DNA of 64,000 nt from assembly GCF_004745865.1 (NCBI RefSeq), contig NZ_SRKZ01000002.1, positions 248,001 through 312,000 on the forward strand. The letters run 5' to 3'. Source of the stretch: Hymenobacter wooponensis (lineage in GTDB: Bacteria; Bacteroidota; Bacteroidia; Cytophagales; Hymenobacteraceae). Below are positions 18,023 to 29,071 of the stretch, one piece after another. The position numbers were made by a program, and so were the translations under genes. Below the pieces are notes generated by a model. It had not been told where the DNA came from. It saw only the letters and a list, made by a program, of their open reading frames with translations, and searched no databases. How positions within the stretch are numbered: the first letter of the stretch is position 1; each line of letters opens with the position of its first letter.

Positions 18023-19309
18023 CTAGCAGGGGCGCCAAAGCTTATCGGCTGATTCGTTATTTTCTCTTTTTGCGCCCTCTAATGCCAGCAGTAGAAAGAA
18101 AAGCGAGAAGGCAATTCCGATTTGCGTCTCGATGGTATACTCCACTAAGAACGATATAGTAACAATTATATATTGGGTTAATAGTAGCGGTGCGTAGCGC
18201 ATGCCGCTCGTGATGCCGGGATAATAGAAACCAATAATAAACAAGACCACACCAACACACCCAAGTGCCACAGTCGTAAACAAGAATTGGTTGTGTGGCA
18301 GAATGTAAGCTTCTGGCTGAATATTGGGAAACTCTTGCTTGTAGTGCCGAGCTAGCTCCTGCTCCATATCTGCCTTACCAACTCCAAACCAGGGGTTATC
18401 TTCAACAACCTTCAGAGCTACCTTATACGAGTACACTCGCCCTACTAGGGAGTAGTTATTAGCGGAAGCTGTGTGTTCAACTCGCCCTACATCTTCTCTA
18501 GTGTTAGCTGACTTATTCCTAAAGGTTGGAAAGCAGATGTAGCTGAATAGTGGAAGTACTATAAGGATACTGGCTAGGCCAGTTGCTCTCTTGTATTGCT
18601 GTCGGTAGAAGACCAACCAGAGTAAGGCTATCCCTCCTAGTATATAAAAGGTCACTAAGCCACTTCGCACAGCCAGTAAATGCTGGTATAGAGCCAGGCC
18701 TATAACTGCTACCCGTAGCAGATTACGTGTTCGTGGCTCCATCTTAGATTGCCCCAGCAGTACTGCTCCCACTGCTATTGCCAACGTAACGATGAGACTG
18801 AACCGAATATGATCCGGCTCGGTGGGCATTACCTTTGAGCGCAGATATAACTCGTTGATCTCATCAATGTGCAGCAAGTAATTGCCCGTGCTTATTGCAG
18901 CACTTATGACTGTAACTAGTATCAGTAAATACCAAAGCAGACGTAGTTGCCGGGTTGAGATTGGGGGTAAGAGCCAAAAGCCAATGGGTAATGCCAAGAA
19001 CGGCAACTGCAACACGATATCCCGTTCGTACTCCCGCAAGTTGGCGTTGCTAGTTAGCAGACCTGATGCTGCATGTATTCCATAAATGAGCACAAACGGC
19101 AGATATACTGCCTTACTGCTACGGGTATAGGAATCTCCGTGGAGAACAAAGGAGAGTAGGCCACACAACAACACTCCCACTATACCAATGCTCGGGAGAA
19201 TCCGGAAGAATGTGCTTGTAAATAGGCCTACAATAATGCAGGCGCAGAAAACGGTGCTAGCCGTTAGTATTCGTGGGATAGTCAGTTGTGAACTGAGTGA
19301 GGAGGGCAT
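18023..19309 (-). CDS. O-antigen ligase family membrane protein inserted between rpsJ and rplC
   Basis: This 428-aa inner-membrane protein has about ten or more hydrophobic segments and a large periplasmic loop in the C-terminal third. The loop carries VEDNPWFGVGKADMEQELAR and ILPHNQFLFTTVALGCVG, the Wzy_C pattern (Trp-x-Gly-x-Gly, then His-Asn-x-Phe). Such proteins ligate or polymerise O-antigen or other polysaccharides. The gene interrupts the otherwise universal rpsJ-rplC neighbourhood. A related protein is encoded at 45948-47267 (PWLGVGSADAYVAM and VHNQYLHQLL). The exact substrate cannot be told. Confidence 0.82.
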   Translation of the reverse strand: MPSSLSSQLTIPRILTASTVFCACIIVGLFTSTFFRILPSIGIVGVLLCGLLSFVLHGDSYTRSSKAVYLPFVLIYGIHAASGLLTSNANLREYERDIVLQLPFLALPIGFWLLPPISTRQLRLLWYLLILVTVISAAISTGNYLLHIDEINELYLRSKVMPTEPDHIRFSLIVTLAIAVGAVLLGQSKMEPRTRNLLRVAVIGLALYQHLLAVRSGLVTFYILGGIALLWLVFYRQQYKRATGLASILIVLPLFSYICFPTFRNKSANTREDVGRVEHTASANNYSLVGRVYSYKVALKVVEDNPWFGVGKADMEQELARHYKQEFPNIQPEAYILPHNQFLFTTVALGCVGVVLFIIGFYYPGITSGMRYAPLLLTQYIIVTISFLVEYTIETQIGIAFSLFFLLLALEGAKRENNESADKLWRPC

Positions 19310-19416
19310 GCAAGCGGGTACGGAATGAGCGGGCTTCTAGTAAAGTTACCGCTATCAAAAGCTCTATCATACGGTAGAGCTTACATCTTACGGCACAAGT
19401 TGCACCGATTAAAATG

Positions 19417-19456
19417 AAAACACCCCACCAATTCCGAAGAATTGATGGGGTGTTTT
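19417..19456 (-). terminator. Rho-independent terminator after rpsJ
   Basis: An 11-bp stem (AAAACACCCCA/TGGGGTGTTTT) plus a 6-bp inner stem after a mismatch lies about 27 bases beyond the rpsJ stop. It closes the str-type operon before the O-antigen-ligase-like gene. Confidence 0.8.
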
Positions 19457-19482
19457 TCCTAATTAGTCGGGGAAATCAGTCC

Positions 19483-19788
19483 TCAGACTTTGATTTCAAC
19501 GTCTACACCGCTAGGCAGCTCCAGCTTCATCAGGGCATCTACAGTTTTCGACGAGGTCGAGTAGATGTCAACGAGACGCTTGTAGGTGCAGAGCTGGAAT
19601 TGCTCACGCGACTTCTTGTTCACGTGGGGCGAACGGAGAACGGTGAATTTTTCCTTATCAGTGGGCAGTGGAATCGGTCCGCTTACGATAGCGCCCGTAG
19701 CCTTCACCGCCTTCACAATCTTCTCCGACGATTTGTCCACCAAGTTGTGGTCGTAGGATTTTAGTTTGATGCGAATTTTCTGGTTCAT
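19483..19788 (-). CDS. rpsJ: 30S ribosomal protein S10
   Basis: S10 is a head protein and the NusE partner in antitermination. At 101 aa it has the usual length. [20 protein letters not shown] and [20 protein letters not shown] are diagnostic. It is the last gene of the rpsL-rpsG-fusA-rpsJ unit, 21 bases after fusA. Confidence 0.97.
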   Translation of the reverse strand: MNQKIRIKLKSYDHNLVDKSSEKIVKAVKATGAIVSGPIPLPTDKEKFTVLRSPHVNKKSREQFQLCTYKRLVDIYSTSSKTVDALMKLELPSGVDVEIKV

Positions 19789-19809
19789 GTCAATTAATGA
19801 GAAAGCGGA

Positions 19810-21951
19810 TTAGCGAATGGCGTTACCCTTTTGCTTGGCGATGATGCCTTCGGCCAAGTTCTGTGGCACCTGATCGTAGTGCGAGAACGTGAGCGAAGCC
19901 GAAGCACGACCCGAAGAGATGGTACGCAGCGACGTTACGTAGCCAAACAGTTCCGACAATGGAACGTCAGCCTTGATAACGTTGGCGCCACCCTTGGTGT
20001 CCATGCCCTTCATGATACCACGACGACGGTTCAGGTCACCCGTTACCGAGCCGGTGTATTCGTCTGGCGAAACTACCTCTACAGCCATGATCGGCTCGAG
20101 CAGTTTCGGACCAGCCTGCTTGCCAGCCTCACGGAAGCCACCACGAGCAGCGAGTTCGAACGACAGGGCGTCCGAGTCAACATCGTGGTAAGAACCGAAG
20201 AACAGGCGTACACGCATGCCTTCAATGGGGAAGCCAGCCAGCGGACCGTTCTTCATAGCTTCTTCGAAGCCCTTCTGAACCGGAGCGATGAATTCGCGGG
20301 GGATAACACCACCCGTGATGTCGTTCACGAACTCCAGACCTGGTTTCTCTGGGTCGGTCAGTTTCGGACCGAGTTCGAATACGATGTCACCGAATTTACC
20401 ACGGCCACCCGTCTGCTTCTTGTAAGTCTCGCGGTGCTCAACCGTTTTGGTGAGAACCTCTTTGTAGGCCACCTGAGGAGCACCCTGGTTGATCTCTACC
20501 TTGAACTCACGACGCATACGGTCGATGATGATTTCGAGGTGAAGCTCACCCATACCTTTCAGTACGGTCTGGCCCGTCTCGGGGTCAGTCTGTACCACCA
20601 GGGTAGGATCTTCTTCCACGAGTTTGGCAATAGCCATACCCATTTTATCAACGTCGGCCTGAGTTTTGGGCTCAATGGCGTAGCCGATAACGGGCTCAGG
20701 GAAGGACATCGACTCCAGTACTACGCGCGACTTCTCGTCGGTCAGCGTGTCACCGGTTTTGATATCTTTGAAACCAACACCAGCAGCAATGTCACCGGCT
20801 TGGATCTTGTCGATGGGGTTCTGCTTGTTGGAGTGCATCTGCATCAGGCGCGAGATACGCTCCTTCTTGCCAGTACGGTTGTTGAACACGTACGAACCAG
20901 CGTCGAGCTGACCGCTGTAGCAGCGGAAGAAGCACAGACGACCTACGAATGGGTCGGTAGCAATTTTGAACGCCAGAGCAGTGAAGGGCTCATCGTTGTC
21001 GGGGTGACGCTCGATTTCCTCACCAGTGTCAGGGTTGGTACCGATGATGGCGGGCATATCTAGCGGCGAAGGCAGGTAAGCCATAACGGCATCCAGCATC
21101 GACTGTACACCTTTGTTCTTGAAGGCCGAGCCACACATTACGGGCGAGAACTTCATGTCGATAACCGCTTTGCGGATTACCACCATCATTTCTTCGCGAG
21201 TAATGGAGTCTGGATCATCAAAGAACTTCTCCATCAGCGTGTCGTCGTATTCAGCAACGCTTTCCACGAGCTTCTCACGCCACTCAGCAACCGTGTCCAC
21301 GAGGTCCTCGGGAACTGGGATTTCCTTGTAGGTTTTGCCCTGGGTTTCGTCGTCCCATACGATGGCTTTGCCAGTCAGCAGGTCAACTACACCTTTGAAG
21401 GTGTCTTCAGCGCCAATCGGGATTTGCAGCGGAACGGGGGTTGCGCCCAGTTTCTCCTTGATCTCGTTAACAGCCTTGAAGAAGTCAGCACCAGCGCGGT
21501 CCATCTTGTTTACGAAGCAGATGCGCGGCACTTTGTATTTGTCAGCCTGACGCCATACGGTCTCCGACTGCGGCTCTACGCCCGAAACGGCGCAGAACAG
21601 AGCTACGGCACCGTCCAGAACACGCAGCGAACGTTCTACCTCTACGGTGAAGTCCACGTGACCGGGGGTATCGATCAGGTTGATTTTGTATTGCTTGGTC
21701 TCCGGCGTTGGGTCACCCTGTACGGTGGGGTAGTTCCAGAAGGTAGTAGTAGCAGCCGACGTGATGGTGATACCACGCTCCTGCTCCTGCTCCATCCAGT
21801 CCATCGTGGCAGCACCTTCGTGCACTTCCCCGATTTTGTGGGTTTTACCGGTATAGTAGAGAATGCGCTCCGAAGTCGTGGTCTTACCGGCGTCGATGTG
21901 CGCCATAATCCCGATGTTCCGGAGGTATTGCAGGTCTTTGTTAACAGCCAT
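19810..21951 (-). CDS. fusA: Elongation factor G
   Basis: This GTPase drives translocation and, with RRF, ribosome recycling. At 713 aa it has all five domains. The GTPase motifs are [15 protein letters not shown] (G1), [14 protein letters not shown] (G2), DTPGHVDF (G3) and [10 protein letters not shown] (G4). Domain IV has [20 protein letters not shown]. It lies about 105 bases after rpsG in the str unit. Confidence 0.97.
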   Translation of the reverse strand: MAVNKDLQYLRNIGIMAHIDAGKTTTSERILYYTGKTHKIGEVHEGAATMDWMEQEQERGITITSAATTTFWNYPTVQGDPTPETKQYKINLIDTPGHVDFTVEVERSLRVLDGAVALFCAVSGVEPQSETVWRQADKYKVPRICFVNKMDRAGADFFKAVNEIKEKLGATPVPLQIPIGAEDTFKGVVDLLTGKAIVWDDETQGKTYKEIPVPEDLVDTVAEWREKLVESVAEYDDTLMEKFFDDPDSITREEMMVVIRKAVIDMKFSPVMCGSAFKNKGVQSMLDAVMAYLPSPLDMPAIIGTNPDTGEEIERHPDNDEPFTALAFKIATDPFVGRLCFFRCYSGQLDAGSYVFNNRTGKKERISRLMQMHSNKQNPIDKIQAGDIAAGVGFKDIKTGDTLTDEKSRVVLESMSFPEPVIGYAIEPKTQADVDKMGMAIAKLVEEDPTLVVQTDPETGQTVLKGMGELHLEIIIDRMRREFKVEINQGAPQVAYKEVLTKTVEHRETYKKQTGGRGKFGDIVFELGPKLTDPEKPGLEFVNDITGGVIPREFIAPVQKGFEEAMKNGPLAGFPIEGMRVRLFFGSYHDVDSDALSFELAARGGFREAGKQAGPKLLEPIMAVEVVSPDEYTGSVTGDLNRRRGIMKGMDTKGGANVIKADVPLSELFGYVTSLRTISSGRASASLTFSHYDQVPQNLAEGIIAKQKGNAIR

Positions 21952-22056
21952 TGCTTTTTTTGTGACGTAGGGACTTCAGTAGTTGAGCTTGAGGAACACG
22001 AAAATCACTTTTCTCATTCCCGGAGCAGCAACTTCTAAAGCCCCTGTCTGTCTAAA

Positions 22057-22524
22057 TTAGAAGCGGAAGTGCGAGAAGGCCTTGTTGGCCTCGGCCATCC
22101 GGTGGGTGTCGTCCTTTTTCTTAACGGCAGCACCTTCACCTTTAGCAGCGGCAATGATTTCGCCAGCCAGCTTGTCTTTCATGGTTTTCTCACCACGACG
22201 ACGAGCGTATTGGATCAACCACTTCGAACCTACAGCGATACGACGATCAGGGCGAACTTCGGTAGGCACCTGGAAGGTAGCACCACCTACGCGGCGGCTC
22301 TTAACTTCTACGGTAGGCATTACGTTGTTCAGGGCTTTGCGCCACATCTCAACGCCGCTTTCTTTCGTGCGCTGCTCTACTAGCTCGCAAGCATCGTAGA
22401 AAATGGTGTAGGCCAGGTTTTTCTTCCCGTCATACATCATGTAGTTAACGAAACGGGTTACCAGCGTCTCCTTGAACTTAGGGTCGGGCAGGAGGATGCG
22501 CTTCTTTGGTTTTGACTTTCTCAT
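22057..22524 (-). CDS. rpsG: 30S ribosomal protein S7
   Basis: S7 starts assembly of the 30S head and contacts tRNA in the E site. At 155 aa it has the usual length. [40 protein letters not shown] and the end [13 protein letters not shown] are diagnostic. It lies about 85 bases downstream of rpsL. Confidence 0.97.
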   Translation of the reverse strand: MRKSKPKKRILLPDPKFKETLVTRFVNYMMYDGKKNLAYTIFYDACELVEQRTKESGVEMWRKALNNVMPTVEVKSRRVGGATFQVPTEVRPDRRIAVGSKWLIQYARRRGEKTMKDKLAGEIIAAAKGEGAAVKKKDDTHRMAEANKAFSHFRF

Positions 22525-22608
22525 GGGTGTAGAAATGAGTGTTAGGCAGCGAGCAGTGGGATAAGAACCATGTGCTATCCGGCACTGGGCACTACCTCAC
22601 TCGTTCAA

Positions 22609-23037
22609 TTACTTTTTCTTGCCGGGTGCTGGTTTGCCACCTTTGCCTGTTGCGGCAGCTTGGCCTGGCTTCGGACGCTTAGCGCCATACTTAGAACGAC
22701 GCTGCAGACGGCCGTTTACGCCAGCGGTGTCAAGGGCACCACGGATGATGTGGTAACGTACACCGGGAAGGTCTTTCACACGGCCACCACGGATCAGCAC
22801 GATGCTGTGCTCCTGCAGGTTGTGGCCTTCACCAGGGATGTAGGCGTTAACTTCTTTGCCGTTGGTCAGACGCACACGGGCAACTTTACGCATAGCCGAG
22901 TTTGGCTTCTTAGGCGTAGTGGTATACACGCGAGTGCAAACGCCACGGCGCTGCGGGCACGAATCAAGGGCGGGCGACTTCGACTTCGTCGTCAGCTTCT
23001 CGCGGCCTTTTCGTACTAACTGGTTGATAGTAGGCAT
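22609..23037 (-). CDS. rpsL: 30S ribosomal protein S12
   Basis: S12 monitors codon-anticodon pairing in the decoding centre. [20 protein letters not shown], the loop [18 protein letters not shown] with the Lys of the streptomycin site, and [14 protein letters not shown] with the conserved Asp are present, so no classical resistance change is seen. At 142 aa it carries a short Gly/Ala/Lys-rich C-terminal tail beyond the 124-137 aa usual. It is first in its unit and has a good promoter upstream. Confidence 0.97.
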   Translation of the reverse strand: MPTINQLVRKGREKLTTKSKSPALDSCPQRRGVCTRVYTTTPKKPNSAMRKVARVRLTNGKEVNAYIPGEGHNLQEHSIVLIRGGRVKDLPGVRYHIIRGALDTAGVNGRLQRRSKYGAKRPKPGQAAATGKGGKPAPGKKK

Positions 23038-23085
23038 TTATGGAATGTTTTGTCAAGGAGGGTTCTCTCCCAAAAATTAGGCTTG

Positions 23086-23117
23086 CAAAGGTATAGAAGA
23101 TGGGTTGAAATAGCAAA
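23086..23117 (-). promoter_or_regulatory. Promoter of the rpsL-rpsG-fusA-rpsJ operon
   Basis: The -7 box TACCTTTG (23086-23093) and a -33 TTTG (23114-23117) are separated by 20 bases, an excellent fit to the Bacteroidota consensus. Two direct copies of GGGTTGAAATAG (23102-23113 and 23119-23130, as read on the plus strand) surround the -33 element and could be an operator. Confidence 0.75.
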
Positions 23118-23255
23118 CGGGTTGAAATAGATAATTTTAGAGAAACCCAACAGGCAATTTTTAGGCTGCTTACCTAGCTTTAAATAATGGTTACCGTAGC
23201 GTTTAAATGGTACTTAATACCATTTCAAGCGGTTCGCTCCTCCCCTACTGCTAGT

Positions 23256-24131
23256 TCAAACTTCTAGCTGCGGCATCTTCCAACGCTGCCCCATCATCTT
23301 GCGGAGCGTCCGTTGCCAGCCTGGTAGACTGCGGTAGGCCAGTTCCTGCTGATGCAAATTCGGTAGATGTAGCTTGTCTAGTTGCTCCAGCAGTTGAGGT
23401 TGCTTACCATACTTGGCTACTACCTGCGAGATGACTGGCCTAGCATCTTTCAGATTCCAGTAGTGCCATAAATAGTCGGGCACATCTTCGATAGAGCCTT
23501 CCACCGCGAACCGCAGGCTCCAGGCCAGCTGCTCCATCATATGTTTGTTGTAAGTGGCGTAGAGCTGCTCAGCTAGTGTCATAACTTCTCTCAGCAGATA
23601 CGCTTTATCGCTGCGGAATGCCAGCACTCCGGAATTAAACAATTCAGTTTTGGGGGTTACGCGCATAGTATGACCACCGCTAGGCCACTCATGGCCACGC
23701 AGGTGCTTGTAGATTTTGCGGCTAAGAGTATTCCCACTGATCAGGCGTCCTTCGTTCTGGTGCATGTAAAAGGTTCCTGCGGCAATTTGCTTGAACAGGG
23801 GCGCGGGGTCTTGTCGCCAGATAGTGTCCGTATCGAGAAAGAATAGGTTGCCAGGGTAGTGAGCTGCGGCATGCTCTAACACGCCAATTTTCAGCAGATA
23901 TACTTTATTCACTGTTCCCCGCCACGCTTGCCACTGCTCCGGCTCCACGGCTGGGTACTGAATATCGGGACGGTGGCCTAGCACCTGCTGAAAAGGGGCA
24001 GCATCATCCGTATAGATCAAAATCTGTGTATCCGGCCGCTTCGGTGCTACCTGATCATAAGAGAGGATACTATAGAAGGCTTCGTTACGAATGTCCGCTG
24101 AGCCGTAGGCCAGGTAGATCAGATAGTTCAT
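23256..24131 (-). CDS. Glycosyltransferase-like protein, probably from a leaderless mRNA
   Basis: This is a 291-aa soluble protein. The start at 24131 (MNYLIYLAYGSADIRNEAFY) is chosen because a promoter box lies only 4 bases upstream; the in-frame Met 18 codons earlier would lie before the transcription start. The pattern is like GT-A nucleotide-sugar transferases: a beta strand with bound-sugar pocket (AFYSILSYDQVAPKRPDTQI) and the DxD-type motif FFLDTDTIWRQDP. FNSGVLAFRSDKAYLLREVM follows, as in family 8 or mannosyltransferase-like enzymes. The acceptor is unknown. It interrupts the rpoC-rpsL neighbourhood. Confidence 0.65.
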   Translation of the reverse strand: MNYLIYLAYGSADIRNEAFYSILSYDQVAPKRPDTQILIYTDDAAPFQQVLGHRPDIQYPAVEPEQWQAWRGTVNKVYLLKIGVLEHAAAHYPGNLFFLDTDTIWRQDPAPLFKQIAAGTFYMHQNEGRLISGNTLSRKIYKHLRGHEWPSGGHTMRVTPKTELFNSGVLAFRSDKAYLLREVMTLAEQLYATYNKHMMEQLAWSLRFAVEGSIEDVPDYLWHYWNLKDARPVISQVVAKYGKQPQLLEQLDKLHLPNLHQQELAYRSLPGWQRTLRKMMGQRWKMPQLEV

Positions 24132-24135
24132 ACTG

Positions 24136-24143
24136 CAAAGGTA
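24136..24143 (-). promoter_or_regulatory. Promoter box abutting the glycosyltransferase-like gene (TACCTTTG)
   Basis: This is an exact TAnnTTTG box whose downstream edge is 4 bases from the ATG, so transcription would begin at or within a few bases of the start codon. Confidence 0.6.
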
Positions 24144-24190
24144 ATTGTCGCTGACTAGAGGTATGACTGGCTTAGAGTTGAACATAAACA

Positions 24191-24226
24191 GGAAACGGCT
24201 TCTACCTTCTCGGTAAAAGCCGTTCC
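24191..24226 (-). terminator. Terminator after the DUF3467 gene
   Basis: A two-part stem (GGAAACGGCTT with AAGCCGTTCC, and an inner CTACC/GGTA pairing) lies 22 bases beyond the stop codon of the DUF3467 gene. Confidence 0.65.
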
Positions 24227-24248
24227 TTGTGCTGTATTATTCCGTTTT

Positions 24249-24599
24249 CTAGGCCTCTCCTATTTTACCACCGAACCCCATTGGGTAGCCTTGCTCGTCA
24301 GGCTGCATTTTGATGGTACCGTAGGCTTTCTCGAAGCGCTCAAGGTTTTCGGATAGCGCCGTAAGTAAGCGTTTAGCGTGCTCGGGCGTAATTACAATCC
24401 GCGCTTTCACCTTTGCCTTTGGTAGGCCTGGCATCAACCGAATAAAGTCAATGACAAATTCGCTGCTGCTGTGGGCAATCATCGCCAAGTTGGCGTATTG
24501 TCCTTCAGCAACTTCTTCTGATAGCTCTATGCTTATAGCATTAGGATCTTGAGGTTGCTGCGGAGCGTTAGGGTCAGCGGGTTGGTTGGGTTGATTCAT
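24249..24599 (-). CDS. DUF3467 domain-containing protein
   Basis: This 116-aa soluble protein has a Pro/Gln/Asn-rich, probably flexible first 20 residues. A DUF3467 domain follows: EVAEGQYANLAMIAHSSSEF, IRLMPGLPKAKVKARIVITP and HAKRLLTALSENLERFEKAY. The family has no known function. In Bacteroidota it is commonly found beside rpoC, as here, which hints at a link with transcription, but nothing in the sequence shows a catalytic site. It lies between the rpoC terminator and its own terminator. Confidence 0.85.
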   Translation of the reverse strand: MNQPNQPADPNAPQQPQDPNAISIELSEEVAEGQYANLAMIAHSSSEFVIDFIRLMPGLPKAKVKARIVITPEHAKRLLTALSENLERFEKAYGTIKMQPDEQGYPMGFGGKIGEA

Positions 24600-24667
24600 A
24601 TGATGAAATGAAAAGCGTCTTGGTGAGTTAACTTTTACTTTGTGTCACCTACGCAAATAAAAAGAAA

Positions 24668-24695
24668 AAGCCGGCCGAATTGCTTCGACCGGCTT
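24668..24695 (-). terminator. Rho-independent terminator after rpoC
   Basis: The stem AAGCCGGCCGAA/TTCGACCGGCTT has one mismatch and a 4-base loop and is followed by an A-rich stretch on the plus strand (T-rich on the transcript). It lies 24 bases past the rpoC stop. Confidence 0.85.
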
Positions 24696-24718
24696 CTCCT
24701 ATTTACGCTACTTCAAAA

Positions 24719-27700
24719 CTACTCCGATACGGACTCGCGGCGCGAGGCCCGGGCGGGGCGCTTGGCAGGAGCCGTAGCTTCGTCGGTCTTCGCAGCCTGA
24801 GCGGCTTCGAAATCCTCCTTCGAGCCCACGACCTGACGCGTGTATTCGCGCAGACCGGTACCGGCCGGAATGAGGTGACCTACGATTACGTTCTCCTTCA
24901 GGCCCAGCAGTTCGTCGGCCTTGCCACGGATGGCAGCTTCCGACAGCACCTTGGTCGTCTCTTGGAAGGAAGCGGCCGAGATGAACGACTGCGTACCCAG
25001 CGAAGCCTGAGTGATACCCTGCAGCGTGGGCCGCGATACGGCCGGCTGTGCTTCGCGTACTTCTACCAGAGCCAAGTCGCGACGACGCAGGCTGGAGTTC
25101 TCGTCGCGCAGGCGGCGGGCACTCACAATCTGGCCAGGCTTCAAGTTGGTCGAGTCGCCGGCATTCGTTACCACCTTCATGTCGATGATGGTATCGTTTT
25201 CTTCCATGAACACGATCTTGTCGATAACCTGGTGCTCCAGGAAGGTCGTATCGCCGGCGTCGAGGATCACCACTTTCTGCATCATCTGGCGAACTACCAC
25301 CTCGATGTGCTTGTCGTTGATCTTCACACCCTGCAAACGGTATACTTCCTGAATCTCGTTCACGAGATACTCCTGCACCGCGCCAGGACCCTGAATGCTC
25401 AGGATGTCGGACGGCGTGATAGCACCATCGGAGAGTGGCATACCAGCCCGGATGAAGTCGTTGTCCTGCACCAAGATGTGCTTCGACAGCGGCACCATGT
25501 ACTTCTTCTTCACGCCGTCTTTCGACTCCACGAAGATTTCACGGTTACCACGCTTCACCGTACCGTAGGTTACTACACCGTCGATTTCCGACACAACAGC
25601 CGGGTTCGAGGGGTTACGAGCTTCGAAGAGCTCCGTAACGCGGGGCAGACCACCGGTAATGTCGCGGGTTTTGCCCACGGCACGCGGAATCTTGGCCAGA
25701 ATTTGACCAGCCTTGATTTTCTCGCCGTTCTCTACGTTCAAGTGCGAACCTACCGGGATGCTGTAGCCCTTCGAGCCTTCCATGTCGCCCTTCTTGCCGG
25801 GGCGCACGATGATCGAGGGGTTCTGATCCTTGGCTTTCGATTCGATAATCACTTTCTCGCGGTGACCGGTCTGTTCGTCCGACTCCTCGCGGTAGGTGAT
25901 GCCTTCGGTGATGGCGTCGTACTGAATGGTGCCATCAAACTCGGCCAGAATAACGGCGTTGTAGGGGTCCCAGTTGTTCAGCTCCTGGCCTTTCTCTACT
26001 TCCTGACCTTCGTCAACCAGCAGGAACGAGCCGTATGGAACGTGGTTTGAGATGAACACCTTGCCGGTGCCTTTCTCCACGATACGAATCTCGCCCGAAC
26101 GACCCATTACCACTTTCACTGGCTCGCCGTCGGCGTTAGCAGTTTCTACGGTCCGGATGTCTTCGAACTCAATTACACCATTGAACTTGGCGCGGAGGCT
26201 AGCCTCTACGGCAATGTTCGAGGCAGTACCACCCACGTGGAAGGTACGCAGGGTCAGCTGGGTGCCGGGTTCACCGATCGACTGTGCAGCAATTACGCCT
26301 ACAGCCTCACCTTTCTGTACCATGCGGCCTGACGACAGGTTACGGCCGTAGCACTTGGCGCAAATACCACGCTTTGACTCGCACGTCAGTACCGAGCGGA
26401 TTTCCACCGACTCAATGCTGGTGTTGTCGATGCGGCGGGTGATTTCCTCCGTAATCTCTAGGCCAGCTGGCAGAATGATTTCGTCGGTCAGCGGATCAAT
26501 GATGTCGTGTACTGCTACACGGCCCAGGATACGCTCAGCCAGCGGCTCCACCACGTCCTCGTTATCCTTTAAAGCGAAGGTCTCGATGCCACGGAGAGTA
26601 CCACAGTCATTCTCGTTTACGATAACGTCCTGCGATACGTCAACCAGACGACGCGTCAGGTAGCCGGCGTCAGCCGTCTTCAGAGCGGTGTCGGCCAGAC
26701 CCTTACGGGCACCGTGGGTAGAAATGAAGTACTCGATTACGTCCAGGCCTTCTTTGAAGTTAGACAGGATCGGGTTTTCGATAATCTCACCTACCGAGCC
26801 CTGCAGCGACTTCTGTGGCTTAGCCATCAGACCCCGCATACCGCCGAGCTGACGAATCTGCTCACGCGAACCACGAGCACCGGAGTGCATCATCATGTAA
26901 ATCGAGTTGAAGCCCTGGTTCTCCTTCTCGAGGCGACCCATGAGGGTTTCAGTGATTTGGTTGTTGATGCGCGTCCAGATGTCGATAACCTGGTTGTAAC
27001 GCTCGTTGTCGGTAATCAGACCCATCTGGTAGTTCTGAGTAACGGCCTTCACGTCGTTCTGCGCTTGCAGAACCAGGGCATCTTTCTCTTTCGGAATCTG
27101 GATGTCGCCCAGACCCATCGACAGACCACCTTTGTAAGCCGACTGGAAGCCCAGCGTCTTGATGTCGTCGAGGAACTGCGCCGTGCGGGCCATGCCCGTA
27201 CGCTTGAACACCATCGAGATGATCTGCTGCAGCTTCTTCTTGGTCAGCAGCTCGTCTACGAAACCTACTTCTTCTGGTACGAGCTGGTTGAACAGCACGC
27301 GGCCTGCTACCGTCTCGATGATCTTCGTTACGAGGTTATCTTCCTCGTCACGAACCTTCGTGCGCACCTTAATATAAGCGTGCTTCGAAAGCTGACCTTC
27401 GTTGATAGCAATAACCACTTCCTCGTCGGAGTAGAACATGCGGCCTTCGCCTTGGATCTGCTCGTCTTCGGTGCTGCGCTTGCCTTTGGTCACGTAGTAC
27501 AGGCCTAGAACCATGTCCTGCGACGGTACCGCGATGGGCGCGCCGTTGGCGGGGTTCAGGATGTTGTGCGACGCCAGCATCAGCATAGAGGCTTCCAGGA
27601 TAGCGGCCGGCCCCAGGGGAACGTGCACAGCCATCTGGTCACCGTCAAAGTCAGCGTTGAAAGCCGTACACACTAGCGGGTGCAGCTGAATAGCTTTACC

Positions 27701-29071
27701 CTCAATGAGGCGGGGCTGGAACGCTTGGATACCCAAGCGGTGCAGCGTAGGAGCACGGTTCAGGAGCACTGGGTGGCCTTTCAGCACATTCTCCAGGATG
27801 TCCCATACTACGGCGTCCTTACGGTCAACAATTTTCTTAGCTGATTTCACCGTCTTCACGATACCGCGCTCAATGAGCTTACGGATAATGAACGGCTTGA
27901 ACAGCTCAGCTGCCATATTCTTGGGCAGACCGCATTCGTGCAGCTTCAGCTCGGGGCCTACTACAATAACCGAGCGGCCAGAGTAGTCAACACGCTTACC
28001 GAGCAGGTTCTGACGGAAGCGGCCCTGCTTGCCTTTCAGCATATCAGAGAGCGACTTCAGGGCACGGTTACCTTCTGCACGCACGGCATTCACCTTACGT
28101 GAGTTATCGAACAGCGAGTCTACTGCTTCCTGCAGCATGCGCTTCTCGTTCCGCAGAATCACTTCAGGAGCCTTGATCTCGATCAGGCGCTTGAGGCGGT
28201 TGTTACGGATGATAACGCGACGGTACAGGTCGTTCAAGTCGGAAGTAGCAAAACGGCCACCATCCAACGGAACCAGTGGGCGCAATTCCGGCGGAATAAC
28301 CGGCACCATGCGGATTACCATCCACTCGGGCTTGTTCTCCACGCGGGTTGCGGCGTCACGGAAAGCTTCCACTACACGCAGACGCTTCAGAGCCTCAGCC
28401 TTACGCTGCTGCGAAGTCTCGTGCGCAGCAGAGTCACGCAGCGAGTACGACAGCTCGTCGAGGTTAATGCGCTCCAGCAATAGCTGCAGAGCATCAGCAC
28501 CCATACGGGCGATGAATTTATTCGGGTCCTCGTTCGGCAGCATCTGGTTCTCGCGGGGGAGCTTGTCGATGATGTCGAGGTATTCGTCCTCGGTGAGGAA
28601 GTCGAGCTGTTGCACGCCTTCTTCGCCCAGTACACCCGGCTGCACTACTACGTAGCGCTCGTAATAAATAATCTGATCGAGCTTCTTGGTAGGCAGGCCT
28701 AACAGATAGCCGATTTTGTTGGGCAGGGACTTAAAGTACCAGATGTGCGCAACGGGCACCACCAGTTCGATGTGGCCCATCCGCTCCCGACGTACTTTCT
28801 TCTCGGTCACCTCTACGCCGCAACGGTCGCAGATAATGCCTTTGTACCGGATGCGCTTGTATTTACCGCAGTGGCATTCCCAGTCCTTCACGGGACCGAA
28901 AATCCGCTCGCAGAACAAGCCGCCCATCTCGGGCTTGTACGTCCGGTAGTTGATCGTCTCGGGTTTTACAACTTCACCGTTCGACCGCTCCAGAATGGAT
29001 TCGGGCGAGGCCAGCGAAATGGTAACTTTCGAGAAGTCCTGTACCAGTTTTTTGTTTTTTGCAAACGCCAT
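24719..29071 (-). CDS. rpoC: DNA-directed RNA polymerase subunit beta'
   Basis: This is the catalytic subunit with the active-site Mg. At 1450 aa it is complete. The N-terminal zinc site ([12 protein letters not shown], then CDRCGVEV), the catalytic loop [15 protein letters not shown], the bridge/trigger-helix region ([20 protein letters not shown]) and the second zinc site ([13 protein letters not shown]) are visible. The tail is basic and Ser/Ala-rich. It is separated from rpoB by 345 bases and a terminator, an unusual arrangement. Confidence 0.98.
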   Translation of the reverse strand: MAFAKNKKLVQDFSKVTISLASPESILERSNGEVVKPETINYRTYKPEMGGLFCERIFGPVKDWECHCGKYKRIRYKGIICDRCGVEVTEKKVRRERMGHIELVVPVAHIWYFKSLPNKIGYLLGLPTKKLDQIIYYERYVVVQPGVLGEEGVQQLDFLTEDEYLDIIDKLPRENQMLPNEDPNKFIARMGADALQLLLERINLDELSYSLRDSAAHETSQQRKAEALKRLRVVEAFRDAATRVENKPEWMVIRMVPVIPPELRPLVPLDGGRFATSDLNDLYRRVIIRNNRLKRLIEIKAPEVILRNEKRMLQEAVDSLFDNSRKVNAVRAEGNRALKSLSDMLKGKQGRFRQNLLGKRVDYSGRSVIVVGPELKLHECGLPKNMAAELFKPFIIRKLIERGIVKTVKSAKKIVDRKDAVVWDILENVLKGHPVLLNRAPTLHRLGIQAFQPRLIEGKAIQLHPLVCTAFNADFDGDQMAVHVPLGPAAILEASMLMLASHNILNPANGAPIAVPSQDMVLGLYYVTKGKRSTEDEQIQGEGRMFYSDEEVVIAINEGQLSKHAYIKVRTKVRDEEDNLVTKIIETVAGRVLFNQLVPEEVGFVDELLTKKKLQQIISMVFKRTGMARTAQFLDDIKTLGFQSAYKGGLSMGLGDIQIPKEKDALVLQAQNDVKAVTQNYQMGLITDNERYNQVIDIWTRINNQITETLMGRLEKENQGFNSIYMMMHSGARGSREQIRQLGGMRGLMAKPQKSLQGSVGEIIENPILSNFKEGLDVIEYFISTHGARKGLADTALKTADAGYLTRRLVDVSQDVIVNENDCGTLRGIETFALKDNEDVVEPLAERILGRVAVHDIIDPLTDEIILPAGLEITEEITRRIDNTSIESVEIRSVLTCESKRGICAKCYGRNLSSGRMVQKGEAVGVIAAQSIGEPGTQLTLRTFHVGGTASNIAVEASLRAKFNGVIEFEDIRTVETANADGEPVKVVMGRSGEIRIVEKGTGKVFISNHVPYGSFLLVDEGQEVEKGQELNNWDPYNAVILAEFDGTIQYDAITEGITYREESDEQTGHREKVIIESKAKDQNPSIIVRPGKKGDMEGSKGYSIPVGSHLNVENGEKIKAGQILAKIPRAVGKTRDITGGLPRVTELFEARNPSNPAVVSEIDGVVTYGTVKRGNREIFVESKDGVKKKYMVPLSKHILVQDNDFIRAGMPLSDGAITPSDILSIQGPGAVQEYLVNEIQEVYRLQGVKINDKHIEVVVRQMMQKVVILDAGDTTFLEHQVIDKIVFMEENDTIIDMKVVTNAGDSTNLKPGQIVSARRLRDENSSLRRRDLALVEVREAQPAVSRPTLQGITQASLGTQSFISAASFQETTKVLSEAAIRGKADELLGLKENVIVGHLIPAGTGLREYTRQVVGSKEDFEAAQAAKTDEATAPAKRPARASRRESVSE

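Noticed and set aside
19360..19383. AGCTCTA/TAGAGCT hairpin near the O-antigen-ligase-like gene start
   Set aside because: It is a seven-base stem with no T tail or position that supports a role.
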